This document shows, piece by piece, positions 35,480 to 43,792 of a stretch of 64,000 nt of DNA. Where the stretch lies: NCBI GenBank assembly GCA_017303935.1, contig JAFLBD010000003.1, forward strand, positions 496,001 to 560,000, written 5' to 3'. Below the pieces are notes generated by a model, which searched no databases, was not told the origin of the DNA, and was given only the letters and a program-made list of their open reading frames with translations. Position 1 is the stretch's first letter, and every line of letters starts with the position of its first letter. The stretch comes from Armatimonadota bacterium. Its GTDB lineage: Bacteria > Armatimonadota > Fimbriimonadia > Fimbriimonadales > Fimbriimonadaceae. Position numbers and translations under genes: made by a program.

Positions 35480-36341
35480 CCAGATGTTCGGGCGCCTTGC
35501 CCGACGATGCCCAAAGCTGACGAACTTCGTTCGTCAGCTTTTTTAATTCGCCTTCGCACTGTTCTTGGCTGGCAACAACTACCCCAAGGTCAATTCTGAG
35601 GTCATCCTTGAGCCCGATTTTGTTGACCTCTTCAGAGAAAAAACGGTCCGTCCCCGATTCCAGCAGTTTGAAAACTGCCTTGCTTTGAGCCTCAGGGGTT
35701 TGCTTATTGTCCAAAACCAAGTTCATCTGCCGCAAATACGTGCTGCGCAGAAGCCGCTGCTGATCCGCCTCGTTGCCACAGATTTCAAGTGCAAGATAAA
35801 ACTGTGGGGTCTCCTGTACTGGCAGTGTACGGAGTTGCTGAATGCTCTTGAGCTGAACACGGCAAGCGGAGTTGAAGCTCGCTGTATCCGCCGACTTCAT
35901 CACCTCTGCAATCAAGATCGACTTCACCAGCGCCTCAGCTCGGACCTGGTCCGTGGTCGATGGGTTCTTTTCGGAAGCGATGCGCCGCAAGTGATAAATC
36001 ACCAAGTCACGCGCGGCCAAGATCTGTTCCTTTGCACCGTCTCTCGATCCGTCTCCCGGCACCATCTGTGGGACATCTACCAATTGCTTTGTCCGTCGAA
36101 GCCGAATCCAGTGGTCCGCCACAGCAAAGACCTTCTCTTGAGACAAGTTTCGATGAGCGCGAAGCATCAGGGCGTCGCGGACAGGTTCGCGATACGCCGT
36201 GATTCGGTCGTTCCACTCCACCCCATATTCCGCAATCTCATATTGGGTCGAATTGATGCGGCTGGCACCAGCCAGACACAAGATCGACCCCAGCATCACC
36301 GTCCCCAAAAGTGGTTGATGCGAAAATCCCCACGCTCGCAT
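35463..36341 (-). CDS. Hypothetical protein with N-terminal membrane segment
   Basis: A 292-residue mostly helical protein with an N-terminal hydrophobic segment (LLGTVMLGSILCLAGAS) that is either a signal peptide or an anchor. No family recognised. It is chosen over a same-region plus-strand frame (35565-36425), whose residues look like antisense translation. Its 3' end overlaps the anti-sigma gene by 17 nt and contains that gene's terminator. Confidence 0.68.
   Translation of the reverse strand: MRAWGFSHQPLLGTVMLGSILCLAGASRINSTQYEIAEYGVEWNDRITAYREPVRDALMLRAHRNLSQEKVFAVADHWIRLRRTKQLVDVPQMVPGDGSRDGAKEQILAARDLVIYHLRRIASEKNPSTTDQVRAEALVKSILIAEVMKSADTASFNSACRVQLKSIQQLRTLPVQETPQFYLALEICGNEADQQRLLRSTYLRQMNLVLDNKQTPEAQSKAVFKLLESGTDRFFSEEVNKIGLKDDLRIDLGVVVASQEQCEGELKKLTNEVRQLWASSGKAPEHLVSFGF
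35515..35544 (+). terminator. Rho-independent terminator inside the convergent gene
   Basis: AGCTGACGAA (35515-35524) and TTCGTCAGCT (35530-35539) form a perfect 10-bp stem with loop CTTCG, followed by TTTTTT. It lies 35 nt after the anti-sigma stop but within the coding 3' end of the minus-strand gene. Confidence 0.88.
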
Positions 36342-36537
36342 AACGTGAATCTTCGGTTGACCTCGCGGGAATCTAAACCCGCACTGTTGCTAGTGCTTTC
36401 GCCCCATCGCAGATCAACATTCTGAAACAAGACTTCAATAATCTCAACATGTTCGAAAGATATCTTTATATGATTCAAAAGTCCTATTTCATATTTTGGA
36501 CATTTGGATTCATGTATTCTGATATCGGAGCTATTGA

Positions 36538-37101
36538 ATGAAAACTCTCCAGACATTAGATTGGGAATCGCATTTAGTGAACCGCGCACAAGCAGGGGAG
36601 CGCGTTGCTTTTGAATTGTTGGCAGACACTTACCGGGGGCAGCTGTTAGCAGTGGCGTATCGCCAACTGCACAACACGGACGATGCCAACGACGCGGTGC
36701 AAGAAGCGCTATACAAGGCGTTCCGAGCCATCCACGCGTTCACACCTGGGCGACCGCTATTGCCTTGGCTCTCGCGAATCTGCTCAAACTGCTGCATCGA
36801 TATTCTTCGATCGCGCAAGGCTGAGACTGATTCGATCGACAAGTACGAATTCGCGCTGGACGATGGCAACGACTATGCGGACGACGTTGAGCAATCGATC
36901 CAAGGAAGCGTGGTGATGGCATCCGTGAATCGACTGCCGCGCCACTATCGCGAGATCTTTATGATGCGGCACTTCCGCCATATGGAAGTCGGCGAGATCG
37001 CAGCAGCGGTCAACCGACCTGAAGGAACGATCAAGAGCTGGCTGTTCCGATCCCGGAAGTTGCTTCGAAAGGAACTCGAACCGATGTTCGGCGCAGCATA
37101 A
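36538..37101 (+). CDS. ECF-family RNA polymerase sigma factor
   Basis: The 187-residue protein has region 2 (AFELLADTYRGQLLAVAYRQL, DANDAVQEALYKAFRAI, PLLPWLSRICSNCCIDILR) and region 4 (RLPRHYREIFMMRHFRHMEVGEIAAAV, GTIKSWLFRSRKLLRKEL). GGAG lies 7 nt before ATG 36538. No anti-sigma gene is adjacent. Confidence 0.92.
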   Translation: MKTLQTLDWESHLVNRAQAGERVAFELLADTYRGQLLAVAYRQLHNTDDANDAVQEALYKAFRAIHAFTPGRPLLPWLSRICSNCCIDILRSRKAETDSIDKYEFALDDGNDYADDVEQSIQGSVVMASVNRLPRHYREIFMMRHFRHMEVGEIAAAVNRPEGTIKSWLFRSRKLLRKELEPMFGAA

Positions 37102-37119
37102 GCCAATCGTGACCAAGAG

Positions 37120-37157
37120 CGCGCCCATCCTGATTGGCAGGGTGGGCGCGATTCTTT
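37120..37157 (+). terminator. Probable terminator
   Basis: CGCGCCCATCCT (37120-37131) pairs with AGGGTGGGCGCG (37139-37150) including one G-T pair, 7-nt loop, followed by ATTCTTT. The T tract is weak. Confidence 0.65.
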
Positions 37158-37202
37158 GTGACAGCAAGCCAGAAATTTTTTGCCGGGTACCATCAAGGAG
37201 TC

Positions 37203-37538
37203 ATGCGATGGCCCCACATTCTCGTTTACGGTTACGGCATTTTTCTGATCGCTACTGGAATCGAAGCCGCCTCAAAAAGCTCCATTTCGCTTATTGCGGG
37301 TGGAATTTCTGGCTTGCTGGTGCTCGCGTGCGGTTACATCATTCCGAAGCAACCGCGATTCGGCTACATCGGAGCATCCGTAATCGCGCTGTTGATCGCC
37401 GGACGTTTCATCCCCGACGCCATCAGTAAAGGCAAAATCTGGCCAAGCGCTGTGATCGGAGGAATTTCGATTTTAGTGTTTTTGGCTCTAGGCGCAGCTC
37501 ACATGATGTCGAAGTCAAAGTCCGCGTCGGAGAACTAA
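37203..37538 (+). CDS. TMEM14-like small membrane protein
   Basis: ATG 37203 has AAGGAG just upstream. The 111-residue protein has four hydrophobic segments with glycine-rich helices (LVYGYGIFLIATGI, SLIAGGISGLLVLACGYII, YIGASVIALLIAGRF, AVIGGISILVFLALGAA), the pattern of TMEM14/UPF0136 proteins. Function in bacteria unknown. Convergent with the EamA gene, 4-nt overlap. Confidence 0.72.
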   Translation: MRWPHILVYGYGIFLIATGIEAASKSSISLIAGGISGLLVLACGYIIPKQPRFGYIGASVIALLIAGRFIPDAISKGKIWPSAVIGGISILVFLALGAAHMMSKSKSASEN

Positions 37539-38467
37539 GCCGAAACTGAGTCGGGCACAGGCGATTCTTTTGCTTCAGTTGCTGCTAGGCAAAGCGCGGT
37601 GAGAATCAGCACCGTTCCGACCGCGGTCGCAGCGGTGATCTGCTCGCCTCTAACCCACCAGCCCAGGAATGCGCCAAACGGTGCCTGCAATCCGAGCGAA
37701 ACCACCATCAAGCTAACCGGTGCTTTTTCCGCCAAACGGTACCAAACCCCGAAGCAAAACAGCCCAGCGATGAGCACCAAATAGGCCATCGCCCCAATTG
37801 CTGAAGGGGTCACCTGCGCCACTGAGAGCTGCATCCTCTCGGGGATGATGAACGGCATCAACGCAAAGCTGATACTGGCTCCGATGAGCTCATATGCAAG
37901 CGCTCCAGGGCCGCTACTGGCCTTGATCACCTTGATCGCGAGGATCATTGCCAGAGTCTCCAGAAGCGTCCCCAGCAAGTAAATCATGTTCCCTGCAGTG
38001 TGACCCTGCACCAGGTTTGGCGCAGAAAATCCGACCGCCACAAAATATGATCCCAATGTCCCAATGCCGATGGCGAGCCATCGTCGTGGGCCAACGACTT
38101 CCCGCAAGATCAAAAAGGCAAGCAGTGCCGTCCAGATCGGCCCGGTGGTGTTAAGCACCGTCGACTCGCCGGTCGAGGTCATCGGAAGCGCCGAATAGTA
38201 CAGCCCATGAGCCGGCGCGATCAAAAAGAACCCGATCCCAATCGCGCGCCAGCGATCTATTCCCTGGGGCAACCGAATCTGCATCATCTCGCGGATGTTG
38301 CCGCTCGCCATCGAGAGCCAGATCACCAAACAGAAAATCGACCACCTCGCCAAGGCGATCATTCCTGTAGAAAACGATTGCTGAGCGGTGATCACCGCGA
38401 GATTCACCGGAGCCCATGCAACATTAAGGCCAGCGAGAATTAGAAACAGTCGAGCGTTCTTGCTCAA
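37535..38467 (-). CDS. EamA/DMT-family transporter
   Basis: The 310-residue protein has ten hydrophobic segments in two EamA halves; the first half includes AILTTGPIWTALLAFLILREVV-like helix (STVLNTTGPIWTALLAF) and the second GLQAPFGAFLGWWVRGE. Exporter of metabolites or drugs by family. It starts in the stop of ygfZ (ATGA overlap), an operon. Confidence 0.88.
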   Translation of the reverse strand: MSKNARLFLILAGLNVAWAPVNLAVITAQQSFSTGMIALARWSIFCLVIWLSMASGNIREMMQIRLPQGIDRWRAIGIGFFLIAPAHGLYYSALPMTSTGESTVLNTTGPIWTALLAFLILREVVGPRRWLAIGIGTLGSYFVAVGFSAPNLVQGHTAGNMIYLLGTLLETLAMILAIKVIKASSGPGALAYELIGASISFALMPFIIPERMQLSVAQVTPSAIGAMAYLVLIAGLFCFGVWYRLAEKAPVSLMVVSLGLQAPFGAFLGWWVRGEQITAATAVGTVLILTALCLAATEAKESPVPDSVSA

Positions 38468-39117
38468 ATCGGAATCCGCCTTAGATTCTCAGCCTCCGAA
38501 ATTGGGAAGAGCCCTCCGCCAAACCAAGATTCACCGATCTTTTCTACTCGGGTCACTCGCCCATCGCCAACTCGGAGTTCGGTGTCACTCTCGATCGCGG
38601 CCCAGATTCGATTGACTTTGCCCCGAGCGTGAATCCGGTGAACAACTTCTTGCCCCAAATAACAGCCCTTCGTGAAGCTGACATGCGCCTTTACGAATCC
38701 TTCGCCCAATTCCTGCGGGAAGGTCTTGGCATCAATATCACTGCCGAGTTCTGGCCAGCCTCTCTCTAAGCGGTTGCCAACCTTGAAGTCCCCCAAAACC
38801 TCGAAACCTCGACCGGTCCAGACTGGGTACGGCCCCGGTGGGATCGGTTTCATTTCGACATCTTCCATGATCACGTAGGTTTCTAAACGCTGTCCCAAGA
38901 TAGCGATTGACTGTGGATCTGCGACGACCACGACTCCTTCAGGTGTCTCACTCAAAGTTCCGAGTCCCACAATCTGCCCTGTCGCGCTGGTCAGGCAGAA
39001 CGCGATCGGAGAATCCGGCGACAGAAGCCGAACGTCCTGCGTGATTTGGCCTTGGAGCCAATCCCGCACATCATTTCCGGTCAAAATCGCGCATTCTAGA
39101 TTCACGTCGAAGTTCAT
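38464..39117 (-). CDS. ygfZ: YgfZ/GcvT-like folate-binding protein
   Basis: The 217-residue protein has the YgfZ signature KGCYLGQEVVHRIHARGKV near residue 150, which includes the functional Cys, and the N-terminal GNDVRDWLQGQITQDV. The family helps maintain Fe-S enzymes such as MiaB via tetrahydrofolate. It is shorter than the E. coli protein (326). First gene before the EamA transporter. Confidence 0.9.
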   Translation of the reverse strand: MNFDVNLECAILTGNDVRDWLQGQITQDVRLLSPDSPIAFCLTSATGQIVGLGTLSETPEGVVVVADPQSIAILGQRLETYVIMEDVEMKPIPPGPYPVWTGRGFEVLGDFKVGNRLERGWPELGSDIDAKTFPQELGEGFVKAHVSFTKGCYLGQEVVHRIHARGKVNRIWAAIESDTELRVGDGRVTRVEKIGESWFGGGLFPISEAENLRRIPI

Positions 39118-39177
39118 TGTACTTTTTGCTCAATCCGTCAGCCAGCACAGCACCGATTCAGACACAATCAGAAGGTG

Positions 39178-40929
39178 ATGCTTACCGCGCTCCTAGGACA
39201 CGCCGTCCTCACTTCTACGGTAAACCGGTTCGATCTGGCAGCCCCATTACCGAGTATTGCGCCAGTCCGAATTGATAAGATTGGCAGCGGAGTCGGGGTT
39301 GCGCAACAGTACGCGAGAGCGCACGGCCTCCAAGCGAGGATTTTGTGGGTGGACGCCACCGCAAACATGAACGCGTACAACAGCGCGGAGAAGATCGCGG
39401 CTCTCGTCAAAGGCGCAAAGCAAATGGGATTCAACACGATATCCCTTGATGTGAAGCCTATCGTCGGCTATACGATCTACCCTGGTCCGATCACCGAGCA
39501 ACTCACGTCTTGGCGAGGCCAAACCATCCCTGCCGGATTCGACCCGGTACCAATTTTTGCGGAGGAGTGCCACAAAAATGGACTCCAACTCCTTTGCTGC
39601 TTCAACGCGTTTTCTGAGGGGCATCGCATGGCGAAGGAACAAGAAGGCAAGCCCGACTCACCGTTTGCAAATGGCAAACCTGGCCCTGGCTATGCCCATC
39701 CCGATCAACAATCGGTCCAAGTTAAGTTCTCTCCTTCGGTCACGATCGGAGGCACCTCGTTTGCACTTGAATCGAGCGTGAACCCGACCCAAGTAGACGC
39801 GAACAAGGGCGCAATCTACGCGAAAGCTCCAACAGCGAAAGGGGAATTCGTGCTGATCGGACCGGATCGCCGAGTTCGGGCTTATTCCGGAGTTGCACCT
39901 AGCACGGGCGAGGTCGTCCTGCGACTACCTAGTTCCAAATCGTCTGGCGCCCTGCTTGGTCAGCTAGCAAAGATTGGATCAGTGGCCAGCTTCACAGTAT
40001 CAAGCGAAAACCAAAATCAGATTCCTCTGATGATGAATCCGAATCATCCGGCCGTCGCGGCTAGGATGGCCGAGGTTATCCGAGATTTCGTCAAACGATA
40101 CGACGTAGACGGCGTTCTATTCGACGACAGACTCCGATACACCGGAATGGATGGCGACTTTTCACGCCTCACCCAGCTCCAGTTCGAGTCGGAAATCGGT
40201 CAAAAGGTCAATTGGCCCAAGGACATTTACGAGACGACTTACGATTGGAATCTCAAATCTGGAATCCGTCCGGGCAAATACTGGGATGCTTGGTGGGAAT
40301 TCCGGGCCAAGAAGATCAAGAATTGGATGAGTTCTATTCGCAACATCATCAAACAAGAAAGATCACGCACCAAATTGGGGATATATGCAGGTTCTTGGTA
40401 CGGCGAATACGATAACTACGGAGCAAACTACGGTTCGACCGACAACATCCTCGGATTTAGCCAGATGACGGCTGGTTTTCGTCAAGCAGGCTTTGCAAAT
40501 TTGCTCGACATGTTCATTGGAGGGTGTTATTACCGCGTCCCGACGATTTTTGATGCCATGGTCGCCGGCGCCCCGAAAGGTCAAACCATCGAAGCTGGTG
40601 CGCAGATGATCAATCGAGCCGTGAACGATGAAACTTGGGCGATCGCTGGAATCTCGCTCTCTTCATTCGCACAAAACCCGGAGGAAGTCCGCGCGGCCCT
40701 GCAGGCTTCGGTGGCGTGCAGTCAGGGCGTCATGGTGTTCGACTACTCGCATGAGATCGAGAAATTTGTGCCTCATCTCACCCGCGCATTCTCTCGCCAG
40801 GCCGCCGCTCCCTATGCTGATCCAAAGCACCTCACGGAAGTGAGAAAGTTGAAAAACAAGCGAATCCAACTCGGTTACAAGTATCCACCTGCGTTCATTC
40901 AGGAGGGCGCGCCCGGGATTGGCCACTAG
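39178..40929 (+). CDS. Secreted family 10-like glycoside hydrolase (GHL10)
   Basis: The protein of about 583 residues has a short hydrophobic N-terminus (possible signal, weak), then a TIM-barrel-type glycosyl hydrolase-like 10 domain interrupted by a beta-rich insertion: GAKQMGFNTISLDVKPIVGYTIYPG, FAEECHKNGLQLLCCFNAFSEG, then VIRDFVKRYDVDGVLFDDRLRY and a C-terminal barrel part (LGIYAGSWYGEYDNYG). Substrate unknown. The start is ATG 39178 or GTG 39175, with AGAAGG just before. Its stop overlaps the kinase start. Confidence 0.82.
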   Translation: MLTALLGHAVLTSTVNRFDLAAPLPSIAPVRIDKIGSGVGVAQQYARAHGLQARILWVDATANMNAYNSAEKIAALVKGAKQMGFNTISLDVKPIVGYTIYPGPITEQLTSWRGQTIPAGFDPVPIFAEECHKNGLQLLCCFNAFSEGHRMAKEQEGKPDSPFANGKPGPGYAHPDQQSVQVKFSPSVTIGGTSFALESSVNPTQVDANKGAIYAKAPTAKGEFVLIGPDRRVRAYSGVAPSTGEVVLRLPSSKSSGALLGQLAKIGSVASFTVSSENQNQIPLMMNPNHPAVAARMAEVIRDFVKRYDVDGVLFDDRLRYTGMDGDFSRLTQLQFESEIGQKVNWPKDIYETTYDWNLKSGIRPGKYWDAWWEFRAKKIKNWMSSIRNIIKQERSRTKLGIYAGSWYGEYDNYGANYGSTDNILGFSQMTAGFRQAGFANLLDMFIGGCYYRVPTIFDAMVAGAPKGQTIEAGAQMINRAVNDETWAIAGISLSSFAQNPEEVRAALQASVACSQGVMVFDYSHEIEKFVPHLTRAFSRQAAAPYADPKHLTEVRKLKNKRIQLGYKYPPAFIQEGAPGIGH

Positions 40930-43087
40930 CCCGAGTCCGCTACCGGAAGGCACAGTTCTCTCGGATCGCTACCATCTTCGGCGATTACTGGGGCAGGGCG
41001 GATTTGGCATCACTTATGAAGCGCACGACACCACGCTAGATCGGCTCGTGGTGATCAAGGAACTCGCCCCGTTTGGTACAAGCCGCGACGAGTTTGGAAC
41101 GCTCAGCTTTCATGAATTGAGCCCTGCCGCCGTCCATCGACTGCGAGCGCAGTTTCAGCAAGAAGGCGCAATCCTAGCACGGCTGAAGATTCAGGGCATC
41201 ATCCGCTGTTACGAGAGCTTCCAGCAGTTTGGAACCGCTTTTTTGGTGCTGAGCTATGTTCCGGATGCGTTGACGCTCGAGAAAATCTGTCTGCGCGATG
41301 GCCCGATGGATGAGCAGGCAATGCTCGGAATCCTCGACTCACTGCTCCAAATTCTCGGCGATCTGCACCGCGAAGGAGTGCTGCACCGAGACATCAAGCC
41401 TTCGAACATCCTGATCGACTCTGCCGGGAACGCGTATCTGATTGATCTGGGATCGGCCCGGCAATGGCATAGCGATCTCACCCAGAAGCACACTGTCGAA
41501 TTCACTCCTGGGTATGCCCCGATCGAACAGCTGAGCGACTTTGCCAGACGTGGCCCGGGCACCGACCTTTATTCCCTGGCGGCATCGGCCTATCACGCCC
41601 TGACTGGCACACCACCGATCACCGCCAACGACCGCGCTGCTGGAATCACTCTGGAGTCCATTGGTGCGCTGCGACCCGACCTGAAACCGGCAACGATCCA
41701 AGCCATTGACCAGGCTCTCGCGTTCAAGATTGAAGATCGCCCTCGCAACGCCTTCGCGATGGCCGAACTTCTCTTCCCTTCTCAACGCGAAGAAGCCCCA
41801 TCAGAAAGTTGGGAGAAGCTCGATCAAATTCTCGCAGAATCTAGCGCGCTCAAACCTGATCGGTTCGAATGCCCGAGCTGTTCCGGCCCGCTCGTGCAGC
41901 CCCGCCCGCAACGATTTGGCACCTGCATCGTATGCCGCGAAGGCAGGATTCAACCTCGAGCAATCGAAAACTCAGCCTGCCCTATCTGCCGCGCCGGGTT
42001 CTTGAGGCCGATTCGGAATATCGCTCCGCTCGCTTTCTGCCCAAAGTGCCGAATCTCACGGCTTAGAAAACAGGGGGTCAGTTTGCCCTGGCAGACCAAA
42101 AAATATGCCTGCGAGGCCTGTCAGGAACAGTATTCGGAGAAGAATGAAGTGGTGACCGAGCTTTCATCAGGAAAGTCATACAGCTGGAACAAATGGCGTG
42201 ATAGCTCGGGGCGACAACCCATGGTCCATCAATGCGACACATGCAAAGCCCAATTTGATGACGAACCCGATGGAAGACGGCTGCTCGTTTTTCCGGTCCC
42301 CAAACCCGACACTTGGCAGCGGCTGTATCCCGAAGAATGGGGGCGAGTGGCACTCGGCCTGGAGCCCGGAGTTGGTAACGCGACTTGCGAGCACTGCTTT
42401 GCGGAGTACTTCCAAGATAAAGATCACTTGACACTTTTGGATGCCGATCAGGATCCGTACGACGTGCTCACCGAGATGCAGGGCCGGCTTTTGACCACAG
42501 ATCAGGCGCGGTGGATTGCCGCTGGAAAATGGAGCGGCAACGAGGGCTTTGCGTGCGATCGGTGCCACACAGAGTTCGATTCAGTTCAAGAAGGAGAACG
42601 ACTCTTTTCGACTTCCAACGAATCTCTCGAACCCTACATGGGCCAAGTCGAATTTTTGAGCGATTGGCATCGCCTCTCGCGTGGGCTTCCCCGAGAATCT
42701 GAGCTGGACGATTTCGAACAGCAGTTCATCGACAAACTCCACGAGGCATTTTGCGCGGGAGAACTGGTCGAGAATCAGTTTTGGAATGGGCGAGCGAGGG
42801 CTGAATCCAAGGAAGCAAAGTTGGTCGCAGACCAAAATGGGATTCACTTTGGGGCTTGGCTGAGGAAGGAGCATTGGCCCTGGAGCGAGCTGTTGCAAGT
42901 TCGGGCGATCTCGGAATCGGAAGTTATACTTGAATGGTCCGATGCCACCGAGCATTTGAATTTGGACCCAATGGAGATCAGCCTCCAACTCGAGTCTGGT
43001 CGACGGACACTAACTTTCACCGCAATTCAGTTTGCGGGCCGCTGTCAGACCGAGATCGAAAAAACACACCAGGTGGACGAGCAATAG
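40919..43087 (+). CDS. Ser/Thr protein kinase fused to an array of eight CxxC zinc-ribbon-like motifs
   Basis: TTG 40919 overlaps the preceding stop by 11 nt and has AGGAGGG at 40901-40907, which supports it. Residues 17-285 are a Hanks-type kinase: glycine loop GQGGFG (25-30), Lys47 in VVIKE, HRDIKPSN with Asp159, and DLG (176-178) in place of DFG. Then CxxC pairs follow at 318, 336, 354, 374, 398, 439, 490 and 546, compatible with about four zinc ribbons. The C-terminal 150 residues are a further domain with a beta-rich end. No membrane helix. A phosphorylation sensor with a metal- or nucleic-acid-binding tail is inference. Confidence 0.85.
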   Translation: MATSPSPLPEGTVLSDRYHLRRLLGQGGFGITYEAHDTTLDRLVVIKELAPFGTSRDEFGTLSFHELSPAAVHRLRAQFQQEGAILARLKIQGIIRCYESFQQFGTAFLVLSYVPDALTLEKICLRDGPMDEQAMLGILDSLLQILGDLHREGVLHRDIKPSNILIDSAGNAYLIDLGSARQWHSDLTQKHTVEFTPGYAPIEQLSDFARRGPGTDLYSLAASAYHALTGTPPITANDRAAGITLESIGALRPDLKPATIQAIDQALAFKIEDRPRNAFAMAELLFPSQREEAPSESWEKLDQILAESSALKPDRFECPSCSGPLVQPRPQRFGTCIVCREGRIQPRAIENSACPICRAGFLRPIRNIAPLAFCPKCRISRLRKQGVSLPWQTKKYACEACQEQYSEKNEVVTELSSGKSYSWNKWRDSSGRQPMVHQCDTCKAQFDDEPDGRRLLVFPVPKPDTWQRLYPEEWGRVALGLEPGVGNATCEHCFAEYFQDKDHLTLLDADQDPYDVLTEMQGRLLTTDQARWIAAGKWSGNEGFACDRCHTEFDSVQEGERLFSTSNESLEPYMGQVEFLSDWHRLSRGLPRESELDDFEQQFIDKLHEAFCAGELVENQFWNGRARAESKEAKLVADQNGIHFGAWLRKEHWPWSELLQVRAISESEVILEWSDATEHLNLDPMEISLQLESGRRTLTFTAIQFAGRCQTEIEKTHQVDEQ

Positions 43088-43098
43088 CTCGTCCACCT
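43071..43098. terminator. Perfect hairpin over the kinase stop codon
   Basis: AGGTGGACGAGC (43071-43082) and GCTCGTCCACCT (43087-43098) form a 12-bp perfect stem with an AATA loop; the TAG stop (43085-43087) sits at the loop and stem edge. No T run follows. It stands between convergent genes and could protect or end both mRNAs. Confidence 0.55.
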
Positions 43099-43121
43099 GA
43101 TCTCAATTCAAAACGATTGAA

Positions 43122-43367
43122 TTACGCGCCGACTTCTTCGACATCGACGTTGGCTGCTGCCAACGAATTCCGCTTTGACTTCTGCTCGCTAACCCATTCC
43201 TGAGTCTTGCCTTTCACTTCCTTCAGCTTATCGCCGACTTCAGCACGAAGTTCCTTGCCTTCTTTAGGAGCGTACATCAAACCGGCGGCGGCACCCACCA
43301 AGACGCCCAGTCCGAAACCGGCCAACAAATAAATCAAAGAATTTCCATTTTGGTTGTTATCACTCAT
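43122..43367 (-). CDS. YtxH-domain membrane protein
   Basis: The 81-residue protein starts at ATG 43367 with GGAGGA 7 nt upstream. One hydrophobic segment (LIYLLAGFGLGVLVGAAAGLMYAP) with the typical YtxH continuation (KEGKELRAEVGDKLKE) is followed by charged helix. The YtxH family is linked to general stress in Bacillus. Last gene of the VKOR-mnmA operon. Confidence 0.82.
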   Translation of the reverse strand: MSDNNQNGNSLIYLLAGFGLGVLVGAAAGLMYAPKEGKELRAEVGDKLKEVKGKTQEWVSEQKSKRNSLAAANVDVEEVGA

Positions 43368-43411
43368 ATTTTTGTCCTCCGCTATTTTTTCAAGCGCTTG
43401 CAATTCATTAT

Positions 43412-43792
43412 TTACTTCACTTTCTTCGATTCCGTTGCATTTCCTGCCCCGATTGCCTTAGATTTTGAAGAATTTGGAGACTGCTTTCGCTTCTTTAAGT
43501 ATGCCGCAAACAGTTGAATTCCAACCGCAGCCAACTTCTGCCAATTCGCATTTCCAGGCAAAGACAACAGGTTTTGCATCAAATCACCTTGATGAGCTGG
43601 CTTCTTGTGCAATTGCGCTAGTTGTGCGTGATGATCTTCGAGCGTCTTTTCCAAGACCTCGATGTTCTTGTTCATCTCGTCCACCGATTTCGATAAGGAT
43701 CGGAGCGATTCCAAGACCTTTGTAATCTGATACAGAGCCGCGCCAGACACGGCCAAAGCGATGATTCCAATGACAAGGGCTAGCGTTTGCAT
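43412..43792 (-). CDS. Membrane-anchored coiled-coil protein
   Basis: The 126-residue protein has an N-terminal membrane helix (LALVIGIIALAVSGAALYQI), then a coiled coil (about 25-65, VLESLRSLSKSVDEMNKNIEVLEK), a short helix and a basic tail. No catalytic motif. It overlaps mnmA by 13 nt and precedes the YtxH gene by 44 nt. Confidence 0.68.
   Translation of the reverse strand: MQTLALVIGIIALAVSGAALYQITKVLESLRSLSKSVDEMNKNIEVLEKTLEDHHAQLAQLHKKPAHQGDLMQNLLSLPGNANWQKLAAVGIQLFAAYLKKRKQSPNSSKSKAIGAGNATESKKVK

Noticed and set aside
35565-36425. Long plus-strand frame (286 residues) opposite the hypothetical gene
   Set aside because: Composition rich in Cys, His, Arg and Leu without domain order, typical of antisense reading; the minus-strand protein has a signal segment and natural composition.
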